The notes beneath the pieces are model-generated. The model ran no database searches. It was given only the letters and a program-made list of their open reading frames with translations, and was not told the DNA's origin. DNA of 64,000 nucleotides from Branchinecta lynchi (taxonomy: Eukaryota; Arthropoda; Branchiopoda; Anostraca; Branchinectidae), in NCBI GenBank assembly GCA_023053575.1, contig JAKZAP010000018.1:14288202-14352201 (forward strand), written 5' to 3'. The position numbers and the translations under genes were made by a program. Below are positions 24,901 through 36,900 of this stretch, piece by piece (position 1 is the first letter of the stretch; each line of letters begins with the position of its first letter).

Positions 24901-27900
24901 TTTTTTTTTTCCTGAACGGACTTTTAGAGATACATCCTATATAGTCTTGTCTCTGAAAAAAAAAGAACAGCCTGTTGGCAAATGGCTTTTCCGTCATCTT
25001 GTAAAGCCTCGACGATTTCGTTGTTTTGTTTATTACCCCGGAGCATATCAAGAGCTTACTTTCGTCTCATTTGAGTTTCTCGGATTTAGCTTGCCATATC
25101 TGTTTTCATTTTTTATCACAGGTTACAACGCATATATATGTTTTACGCGGTCTTAAAACCTTGGCCGATCTCCGCTGTTGAAAGCAAAGGATTCACGTTC
25201 CACTCGTGCTTTGCCCTCTGCTGGGAGTATTTGATAATTTATGTGTACAGTTAGTGAAAAGAATAGGTGAACCTGAACCTCTTATAAATTATCTCCTGCG
25301 CCTGTCTTGCGGATAAAATCATTTGTGGATCTTAATTTCTCTAGCTATATCAGGGAAAAAATATTCCTTGAGACCAAGCTGACTTTGAAATACATATTCA
25401 AATAATGTATACAACGGATACGTCAGCTACGATGCTTCATCAGCTATATTTTTCTTGGCAAGAGTCCTCGTCAGCCTGGCGAGAACCCTTACCAAGAAGG
25501 GCCGACATATCGCTGATGAAGCATCGTAGCTGATGTATCCGCTGTATACATTATTTGAATATACATCAGGGAAATTGGGGTGGGGGAGGGGGGGGGGGGG
25601 AATAGAAAATCTGTAATTTTTTTTTTTTTTGCCGAAGACAATGCTGTTCATGCAATGTTATGACTGCGCAAAAGCCTGGAGTTCTTTGTGCTCTTATTGG
25701 CTGCCGCTATCATGTTTGCAAATACTAATGAAAGTTGTATTGTAGTGCCGTCGATGCCGCAACTAATCGGTATGTGTTGGTTGGTGGCCGAAAACCGACG
25801 GAACCCCAAGTGAGTCGAGAGAGAAAGAGCAGGAGTAGGAGTCGATCACGGACTGATGCTCAGTTGTCGAAGATATCCCTCCCCCCAAGCGTTGTTCGAA
25901 TCGAACCAACCCGGAGGAGTCCGAGCAGAGAGAAACGCCGGAGCCGGAGTCGGGATCGACCTCGCAGTCGAAGTGTCGATAGACGACGTAGCTCCAGTAG
26001 GAATCGTCGTCCGGCCGACAGTAGAGAAAGGCGTAGAAGTCCCAGCCGTGAAAGACGACGTAGTCCTGAAAGACTTCGCAGTCAAGACAGACGTCGAAGT
26101 GCTAGTCGGGGCCGTCGGAGTAGCAGCCGAGATAGAAGCCGGAGAGATCGACACAGTCCAGATAAGAGGAGAGGTAGTCCAGACGAGCGACAGAAGCCCC
26201 AATCGACTCCGGGTCGCTCCAGTGTCGAGCCGGTGGTTGTGAAGTACGATCCTCGTTTTGATATGTTCATGAGGGTTGCTCCACCACCTCCACCTCTCGG
26301 GTGAGTCTGTCGTAGCTCTTGCTACATTATTTGTATTGTACTTGACCTAGCCATGTAAGTAAAGAACTGAAAGCCAAGAATGCCCCCTGTCTGTATTTGG
26401 TCATCTGAACCAGCACATTTAGCTTTCAGGACCGACACACGAAGAGCGTGTTCCACCCTACTTACCGTAGTTACTACCCATGAGTTTCGTTACGTTTTGC
26501 TGTTTTGCATACCAAGATTTCGTTTTAGATTTGTTGATTCAGTTTTTTGTTTACCGTCTGACTAGAATTAACTCTTAGCTGTTATTGTTACTTTGTAGAA
26601 TCTTGTTACCTGCAACGTTTTCTTTGCAAATTCCATTATTCGCTACTTTTGTCTCCAGACTGGGGACAGGTTCGGGCATGGCTGTGGAAGCTCCTAACAT
26701 CATTTCTTTTTAACCCAGGACGGACTTTCAAGAAAGCTGTTTACATATTTTTTCATTCGCTCTCGTTGTCTCAATTCATTTTCATTTGTTTGCTTCCGTC
26801 TGGAAAAATTTGTACCTGCGTACCGTCACTTTATCAGCATCTGCTATTACCATCCGGATAGCTGTTGCCGCTAGGTCTGACTTTGACGTGTTTTCTTCCG
26901 GAATGGGTTGTAAAGACAGTCATTTGCTCATTTTTTTTCCTTCGCTGGTCTCATTATATCTTCTTTCATTACTTTTTCTTTTTTTTTCCTTCAGCTTCTC
27001 TTTCTTTGCTCTTAGAACCTGTCCCAAGTGTTTTTGTCCGGACGTGGCCATGGTGCTGTTTTAACCCTCAACCTTTTGTAGCAGTAACAGACATTCGTTT
27101 TGATATGTTTTCCGTTTTGACCAATCTTAAACTACCTAAATAAAAATCACCGACGATGTAAGTGGCCTCGGAACTGCCAAAATGAGGTGCCAACCCCATG
27201 ACGTAGAACTTACTTTCGTGCAAAAAAAGTGACACTAACATCGGTTTACTATGATTGCAAGAGTGCAACTGCAGGAACTTTTGACAGAAGAAGCGTACAA
27301 GTGTAACAGCTCTGAAAAACAAGTTCGCCTAATGAAATGACAATAGTGACATTTGCAGAGCCGATGTCCGGACCTGCCCCTATGACGGACCTCCCCCCGT
27401 CTCCCATAGAACCATCGGGACCGCGGTTTAGATAGGGTCTAAAGATCTTTTGTTGTTTCACGTTTCTGTCGGTACGAACACACCGCAACTTTTGAAGTTC
27501 AGGTCAAACTGCTGCCAACTGTTTTGTATATAGAAAGTGATATGTTCTTTTTTCAATAAATAAGGAATAATTTATCCATAATATCTTTAGCGTTTGGTGC
27601 GGCATTGTTTTAAACACTCAGTTCCGACGTAAAATCGTCATGGTACATCAGAATATCTGTCGAAATCATATAGGCCATTTCTCCGCATTCCATCTAGTTA
27701 GACGATTTTTAGACCCGATTTGTCGCCTATCTTTGTTTTAATGTTTAGTTTTTATCTTGTGCATATACTATACACTATTGAAAGCTCAGTGTATTTTTTC
27801 CTTTTATTTGTCTTGTACTGCGCTATTTCCCTCTTCTTAAAGCACAACTCTTACTAGAAATGATCTTTTTCCTAGAAAATGGATCAGAAAAAACGTTTTC

Positions 27901-30900
27901 GAAAATACCATTACTTTCCACGTGAAAGTAGCGATTTTCTTGTTAGCGCTTATCGATTAGATCCAGCCTTCCTGCTCTACGACGCGGCGGCTGCGCGGAA
28001 AAGATTTGAAAACTGGACTTGCCCTGGTTAAAAAGTGGGAAAATAAGCAAATAAAAGAAGTAATAAACAGAAAATAATCACATCCTTATGAGTGAAAGAG
28101 TTGTCAGCGGACAATGAAGATTCGGCAAACTTTTCGTTGGGTGACGGGAAAACTCGGCAAGGCTGAAAAGGCGCTGAAAATTCGTAGCTACGAAAGGAGA
28201 CAATGGAGCTAAGTAGGCCTATATTATAAAAGGCAGAATAAGCAAAAGGGGTCCTTTAAGTGCGTAAATCAAATTTCATCATCATCATCATATTTGAGAA
28301 CACTTGAAATTAAAAAAAAAAGGTACATATTTTGGTTCTCTTCAACCGTTTTATAATTTTCTAGCAGTGAGAAGCCTCAAGACAGACGCAGTCGAAGCCG
28401 CTCAAGCGTCCGCTACAGATCAAGGTCTCGAGACCGTAGATCACGTAGCAGGGATCGCCGCTCCCGGAGTCGGGGAAGGAGGAGGTCGTTTTCCATGAGT
28501 CGTAGCCCATCACCAAGAGGATATCGCGGAGGCTACAGAGGAAGGAACCCTAGGTAACAGCCACAGCAGCCTTATTTGAGGTCACTGATGAAAATAAAAG
28601 CAGTTTATACTTGAATAAGTTGTTGGTTTAGTTTTTCCTTTTAACTTCTCCAGAACTTTATATCTCATGCCGTGTTCATGTTGTGCCCTACCGACCATTA
28701 CACAAGACGGCGAGAAGTGAAAATATAGTATGCTTCTTTGACCGTTAGTTTACTTGAAGAGTGCCATTGCGATCCACTTGCTGTGACAAAAGTCAGCTAC
28801 CGGTCAGCCAAACTAGTTAATTAAGGACTCCTAGGAACACCTTAAAGTTTAACTGAAAAGCCAGCTTGTTGTTGTAAGTAAGTAAGTCATTTATTTATGA
28901 CCCGCCATTTTGAAAAAGCGGAGTAAATAAACAAAACACATAAACACACAGAAAAAGACACTTAATTTTCAATCTTCGGTCAGGAAGCAGTGTCAGACGT
29001 CGTGTGCTGGTTGGGCCCTGTTGTCCATGATTTTTTAAAGCGATGAGGAAACATCCAAAAGGGTAACACATGTATCTTGCATTTTGAACTTCTCCGTCAA
29101 TGTATGGCTATTACTGGTTATGACATAATTTTGACAAATGGAGCAAGTGCTTGCATATTTAAAATAATATATCTCAAAAAGGATATTGACAGAATAGAAC
29201 GAGTCCAGAAACACTTTGTAAAAGGACTTCAAGGATTCAGAAACCTTCCGTATGACGAAGCTCTAAGAAGGCTCACCCTCCATAAACTTGAGACAAGAAG
29301 AACGATCTTACACTTAAAAACCCTCTTCAAGATAGTTCGCGAGAATTTTGGGAAAGTAAAAGACACGCTTGTTCAAATAACTCCCCAAAGCAACACAAGA
29401 TCGCATAGTCTGCAGTTGGAGCCTGTGAAGATGAAGATTGCAAGATCTAATTGTCACCATCATTCGTTCATACCCGGGTCATCAGAATCTGGAACAAACT
29501 GCCATTTCCAGTCGAAAAGATGAAATCACTGGAAGCCTCCTCCAATAGCCTAAACATAAACATACCATATCTTGAGACTTTCAACGTAGGACGACTTTAA
29601 ATGGCAATCGTGCCGCAGTCGATCCGCTCTTCGCCCTGCCATATCATTTTTCTTTCAACAAGTTGTCAGTTATGTAGAATTTTTTTATTGAGAGGCGTGA
29701 GGAATAAATTATTTAAGATAATCTCATCTTTTTAATCTCCTTCTTTCGCAGAACATGAGTGACGCCAGAACGAAATAGTATAGAAGGAGCGCAGGAGGTG
29801 CTGTACACATTTCCCAAAGCTTTACGATTAAAGCGCCCTCGGTTGGGGACGATGCGCCCATAGGCGCTACGGAATGTATCATTTAACTAATTACACTGCA
29901 TTATTTTCATTGCGTTAAGGGTTTTTTTTTCATTTTCACTATTCGTCATCACAACGCAAAGTCTACTATGACGCGAAAGATTTGAATCTGAATATAAACG
30001 TGGCCTTGCAGTGGTCAGTCACCACCACGAGGAAGGTGGCTCTCTGTGTGAACACTTATTTTTCGTGAATTGTTTTCGTCAAGCATACAACACAGATACA
30101 AGCGCACAGAGGTACCACAAATCAGACAGGGAAATTCCACTATTTGAACATCGGTTATTTGTCAATAGCTGAGCAACGAACTATCGCATCTTCACCGGGT
30201 CTTCAAGCATCTTTAAGTGAATAAGTCACGGGTAACTAGGTTGTCCTGTGACATCCCTTTTCAGTTAAACTTTAATGGGATTTTGGGTCTTAATTTTACC
30301 ATTGCGGTTTCGATGCACCGCCGAGAGTGCGCAGCAAGAAGACTAGACCTGTAAGACAAGCTAAAGTCCACCCAGCTTCAAATGGGTACCTGGAGAAAAG
30401 TGGAGAAGGTGAGCTGGTCGTGACGTCAAGGAGTTGGAACGTCACCGAGCGCAACCAGGCTGTGAAGTTTTCTCTGGACTAGAAAATGTCTGACCTGGAA
30501 TTGATACATGATAAATAGTTGGATAGAAAGTTTAATTGCCAAATCGACTGGCGTGGTTACAGAGCCAAATTTTCGATTATTGTTAACAAAATATTTACGC
30601 ATGTGAACATCAATATATTTATTATATGACATATGTTTGATACATATACTAATCTGTGACACATATATATATACTATATAGTACCCATATATTTACGTCA
30701 CATGGTACCTCACTTTAGGCCACATCATTGATGAAAACCTGGCCTGCTTTCGTCTACGGGGTTCAAGGTTCCGTGTCAGCAAAGTCAGTGTGCCGTTTAT
30801 CGAAAGCATCGAATACTCTATATGATTAAGTCCAAAACACGCCATCAATCCTCAGGAAGAAGCAGTACGCGTCTCCGTAACGACTCAAACTCAAGACTCA

Positions 30901-33900
30901 AACCCTGTGTCAAGTAGTCACGGCAATCTTTGGGGGCAGCTGTGACAACACTTCTTCCTTTCTTCCGCTAGGTACCCGGAGAGGCCGGAGATTTTGCGTC
31001 GGCAAGGAAAGATAGTCATCAAGAGTATTGGAGCAGCTTGTAGGCTGTGGCTAAGTGAAACAGTGATGATTTGTTGTGTCTAGGGATTTATTTTTGTCAA
31101 GGTTTTAGTAGGTGGTAGACTTGGATTAAGGTGATCCCAAGCTTCCTTCCACAAGATGCTCCTTGCCCAAAGTTTCCCTCGTACAGGAGAGGCGTGCGCC
31201 AATGTTTGAGCGGGATAGTTATTTGGAGTTAGTGAGGCTGAGAGATTTCCAAGTCACATGGCCTATGATCGGACGATTAAATCGTGAAAACCGTCGGAAA
31301 TTCTCGAAATTTTTTCGTCGGTTTGGGGTGAAGCTGCTTTCCGCTAGCGTTTTAAAACACTTCCTCGGAAAGCTGCTTGGTTTACAGAGCGCGTGACTCA
31401 AGCTTGGCTTTTCTCTCTCTTGTAGAGAGAGAAGAGAACTCTACTGAGAACTCCTCTGTAGATCTATTCATTGACCTTCTTTTGAGGCAAAGAACAAGAA
31501 AAAGATTCTGCTCCACATATTTTGGAAATTCGCTACCGTTGTTTCTTTAAGGACTTTATCACTGATTCAATCTGTGTCGCTAAACCTTCCCTCCATTCTC
31601 ATTTGCGACAACCTGAACTTCCTATGTCATGTTTAGTGGAGTGTTCATTTATGAACAATCCACTCTTGCGAGCGCTGCAGCAGCTTCCGGTTTTCGATTT
31701 TCACCGTTTTTTGTGGAGCTCATAACTCATGAACCAGTCCAGGTATCAAGTTCAAACTTGGAACATTTGTGGGTAGTGACCCTTTGAGGGTCACACACCC
31801 CACACCCACCCGGCTTAGGGGCATATGGGCCCCCAATGAATAATGTGCTTAACTTGACCAGAGCTGAACATACACACCTTTCCGTTCATAGGCAACGGGG
31901 CCTCTCATGCGTTAGTGAATGACCGGTCTCAAATTCAACTCTTGTATACTTGTGGATTTATATGTATAAATGTAGACTTTGCTGTAAGAGCAACAAATAA
32001 GACCACTTGATATACTTCACTCATTTATTAAAAGTTGGAAACTAGATGGTTTTGTCATATGATTGATGATATGCCGTTCTTAATGAAGTTGTGTCGAAGG
32101 GGGTATTAGGCTGCTACGATTTGGTTTATTGCACTGGTTATTACCTTGCTAATTTAAAAGAGATTTAAAGGGTCGAACTGGCTGGTACTGAAATTGAAAT
32201 CGTTGTTGCAAGATCTTCTAGATCTCTTTAGATTTCTACTTTCGGTTTGTTTACATTAAAAGCTTTTAAAGTGGGATGATTTCAAATTAGGTCATTTCAG
32301 TGCTTGTTTGGTTATTTAGGATGTGCAGTGTCATGGTTCTAACGCTGTTTGGCTATAAGATGTGAGAAGCACTTTACTTTCACACTCCCACGTTCGAGCG
32401 CTTGTGCACTTGTTGTCCCCGCTAACGGATCTGCGCGTTGGTTTGCATTTGGAGTGTTTCGCTCTTTTCTTAGGCGAATCAGATATTGCATATCGTGTTC
32501 GTGTCCCAGGAGCTCATTGGTCAAGAATAAGAGTTATGCAAAATTTTACGTGTTTCTCATCAAAGCCAATTGGAACAAGTGAGGCTTAAAAGAGCTGGGG
32601 CGGGTGTGTAATCCTGTTGAGAGCCTTGTTTTTGAACAAGTGACGTTTGTTAGAATTTTAGAATATAAACTAAATCTGGTGGGATCTGTGGTTGGAAGGA
32701 TTCGAAGAGATTCGAGATTTCGCATCGTAAATGCAAGACGAATTTTCGTGTTTATGAACGAAGAAAGGCAACATCAAAAGTAATGTGTAGTTTGTTTCAA
32801 GCAGCCCTGGATTTTAAAGCAGTCTTCGAAAGTTGGAAAGAAAACATACGGAGGCGTCTTTTAAAGAACCCCTGTTACTTATTCTGTAATTCTGGTTATC
32901 CCGGTTTACCGCATGGAATTATAAGGTTCAGAAATCCCCGCTCTTTGTCAGTATTTCATTTTGAACCTGTGACTAGATAGGACTTTAGCGGCTGAGCCGG
33001 TTTGGTCAATCATGGAACGCAAATTTCACCGGAAGATGCAAGTCAAGGTCCGCCAACAACTCTTTCAAAAGTAAGGGCCTGAGAAGCCTACAAATGCGTT
33101 TTTTGAATTCAGTTTAGGCCGACAGGTGCATCTTGTTTTTTGGTCTACTTTCCATTGTGCTTAGTTTTCGCGCTTTTTAAACCGTGGCACACCAAGTTTT
33201 CAAATAGTACGAGTCTAACAAAGTCGATAAGTGTCAACGAGAACCTCTAATTTCACGGTGCAAATTTTGATATTTTCGGAAAGTGTTATTTCTGAACCAT
33301 TTTGTCCATTTCTAGTAAGAGTTGTCCTTTAAGGGTAGAGTACGTTTCTCAAATTTATAATGTGAAATTTTAGAGTAATCTACGTAGGTCGTTTATCCGA
33401 AATGAAGTGGGGCGAGTAGACCCATCAGTTATGAAAACAGTTCACTAATTCCGATTTTCTTTTTAAGGCCCTTCCGAGGAGGTTATCGTGGCCGAGGTTT
33501 TCGTGGACAGACTTGGTTCCGAGGTGGACATTCTCCTTCCCCTGAAAGGTACGAATTCATACCTAGACCTAGACACTGTCGTTTCTTTATTTCCTAATTT
33601 CTCGGGATAATGCACTCGGGCTTGAACATCGTGTGGACAGACTTTGAACCAGAATAGGCTTGGCAGAATAGTGGAGGAAGAGAGGCTTACACTGTAAAAA
33701 GTTTCTCCGAGTAAAGAGTAAATTTAACTGCAGCATTTGCTACTGGGATTAATCTTATCTCTACTGAGATAAGACTAATCCGAATTAGACATAAGATTAT
33801 CTTTTCAGAGACAAGATTAATCCCAGTAGTGAATAGTGCAAGATTTTTTTGTTTACAGTGTAGGCAGGTTAGGCTCCGTGAGATAGGTCTATTCTATTCT

Positions 33901-36900
33901 ACTTCGTAGAGGACGCCGGCCAGAATAGGGTTCGCAGACTAGTCCATTTGTCTAGCAGAATGTGCTTTAGGAAGTTTTTCGGCGGGAAAGGCTCGACTGC
34001 ATAGGCTCTGCAGCGATAGTTCCGCATCCTCCCTGGGGGAATACAAGGTCACATGCGTTCGCGTGTTTGGTTCCACATGTGAACTCGACGCCTATCTCCG
34101 CACATGTTTCCATTCAGTCATCGTGACCGGATGGTCATATTCGTTGATGGTTGAGTTCTCCAAGCATTGAATAACATATGACGAAGTTCAACTGCTCACC
34201 GGAGCCCTTGGCTTTTAGGTGGTGTAGGGGGGGGGGGGGGGCAGCCGCAGAATTTTCTTTTACACCCAAAACAAACAAGCTTGGGTTGTGGTTTATATCA
34301 GTATAATTAGTACGTAAACCACACCTCGCACCAGTTACATTTATAATATTAAAAACTATCTGAATACTGTAAAATTAAGCTCTGCTTTTTAACAAATTCC
34401 GTACGGCTTTGACTGTTTGATAGAAGCATGATACGTGAACGCTCTTCGGTAGCATAAATGCACGTGGAAAGTAGTGAATCGTGACAAGAACAAAGATTAG
34501 TGAAGTGTTGCTAGTCGGTTCAGAATTTAGCCTAACGTACGAAATTTGGGTCTCCAATTTTAAGAACTACGTAGTGCAGTTAGGGGTTGCATTGGCATTA
34601 AAGGTACGACGGATCCTTTAAAGAATCAATTCAGCGGAGATTGTGCTAAAGTTCAAAGCGTGCCCGGAGTGTTCGGAGGAAAGAGCTTGTCGTGTTTTGA
34701 GTTGACATTCCCCAACCACGCACGTGTGGCGTGCATACAAACTTAAGCCTCAGACTTTGTTTCCAAGTCAACAGCGATAAGGTGCAACAAGCTTAATAAT
34801 AAGTAATTTATTTGTGACCCGCAATTTTTAAAAAGCTGAGTATATAGTAGGACTCGCAGACTTTCTTTTCGCTCTAGGTCTAGCCGAAGCGAACGCCAGC
34901 GTCCCGAAGAAAAGCGGAACGAAGTGCGAGAGTATCCAGAGGAACCACGAGCCCAGCCGGCCTCAATCCCAAAAGGTTCAGTAGCTTAACCTAGGAAATC
35001 GGGGCCCGTGATAAGTAATCAACTTTCAGTTTCGAAATCCTCCAACATGCTATTTCTTGAAACCCAATTTCTTCCCAAGTAATTGACGAAAATAGTAGTA
35101 ACATGTAAATTACGCCGCGGCCATTAACTAATAATCCTTCTTACAACTTTTCTTTCTTCAGCAAATATGAAAATGGGTTATAGGAAGAAGAAGTAAATAT
35201 AAGGACTTAAAATAAAAGAAAGTTCTAACAAGCCAAGAGGAGCGAGAGCCAAGACGAGAGTAGATAAGAATTAAGACAGAGCCAAGTGATTGAACTAGTG
35301 CAATTAGATATAGTGCAACAAAGCCGGGTTCCGGTGTGCAGCTTTCGAACCGAGTCGTATGTTTCGGGAAACCATCCGAGGGCTGATCCGGGTTGTCTGG
35401 GATAAACAGAAGCCTAAGTAATTAGCGTTCTCTACCCCTAGACCTTCTTTAAGCTGCTCTTCTTTAAGTCGAGCGTTCGATGTGACAAGGCCGCGTTTTA
35501 GGTCGGTTTGAGGCGCACTTCATGCATAGTCAAGATTGCATAGAACGCTCCACTATGCGCGAAGAAAATTCGTAACCGCTATACCGAGTACAATATTATA
35601 GACAATTTAGTACATTAAGCTAGATCAGGTTACAATAAGAACTATGTATTAGCTTGGTGGCTGGCGTGAACTTGGTGAGCTACTATCACAAAACCAATTT
35701 TTTTATGGCACTTGCCCTTCGGCCAAGTGCCATATAGCGATCGCAATTTCTGTCCGTCCGTCGGTCGGTCGGTCTGTCCTGGTTTTGCTAGTTCGGGGAC
35801 TTCCAAATAAGCTAGGACGATGAAACTTGGCAGGCGTATCAGGGTCCACAAATGATTAAGTCGTAAATAGTCACTTCCCCGATCGGAGGATCGTGGGGGG
35901 AATGGAAGGAGGGGGAATCCGGAATCTTGATGTATTTATAACTTTTGAACGGGTGATCGGATCTTAATGAAACTTGGTATTTGGAATGATCTCGTGCATC
36001 AAACGACCAACTTAAAATCCGGACCGGATCCGGTGACTTTTGGGGGGAGCTGGAGGGGGCAACCGGAAATCTTGGGAAACGCTATTAGAGGGATCGAGAT
36101 GAAACTTGGTCAGAAGACCCCAAGCAAACAGTAGACAGATCAGTGACATAACCGAATCGGATTCGGGCACTGTTTGGGGGGGGGGGGGTCTGGTATTCTG
36201 GTTATCTCGCAAGTGTGGTACTTCCTGATGTATTAAGACGACGAAACTGGGCCAGAGTGTCAAAGACTCGAACAAACTGACTTGAGAATAGTCGTTTAGA
36301 CCATTGAGGGGGAGTGGAGGGATGGGGAATCCGGAATCTAGTGGCATTCATAACTTTTGAACGGGCTATCCGATTTGAATGAAACTTCACAAGTGGAAAG
36401 AAGTGTCATCTCCGATGTTCCATGTCAAGTCCGGGCCGGATCCGATACATGTGGGGGAGTCAAAGGGGCCACCAGAATTTTCGTAAAACGCTTAGGTCGA
36501 CGGATCGGAATGGAATCTGGTGGGAAGAACAAACATAAGCCCTAGATACGTTCTTGACAGAGCTAGACCATACCTGGGCTCTTTGGGGGGAGTTGGAGGG
36601 GGTTTCCCAGAATTCCAGTGATAGCGAGTAAGGATACTTCCAGATGTGGTAAGGGGTAAGGACGATGAAACTTTGCAGTTATATTAGTGATCCAACCAAA
36701 TAGACTTAAGGACCTGAAACAATGCCCTAGAAAAACTTCCGTTTCTTGATCCGACCATTTTCGGTGCAGTTAAGAGGGGAATCCGGAAATTATTGGTTTG
36801 TGTAGGTTGTGAACGGGTGGTCCGATTCGAGTAAAACTTTTTTCGTGGTAAGAACTAATGACCCAGACAGGTAAGACATGTCTCCGAACCACGTGCGGCA

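Noticed and set aside
25846..26242. Open frames on both strands over exon k
   Set aside because: Shadows of the RS-domain codons (CGA/AGT repeats leave other frames open).
27060..27143. Duplicate of the exon k end (RFDMF) as an alternative exon
   Set aside because: Only five residues are shared and the frame stops after nine more codons without a donor.
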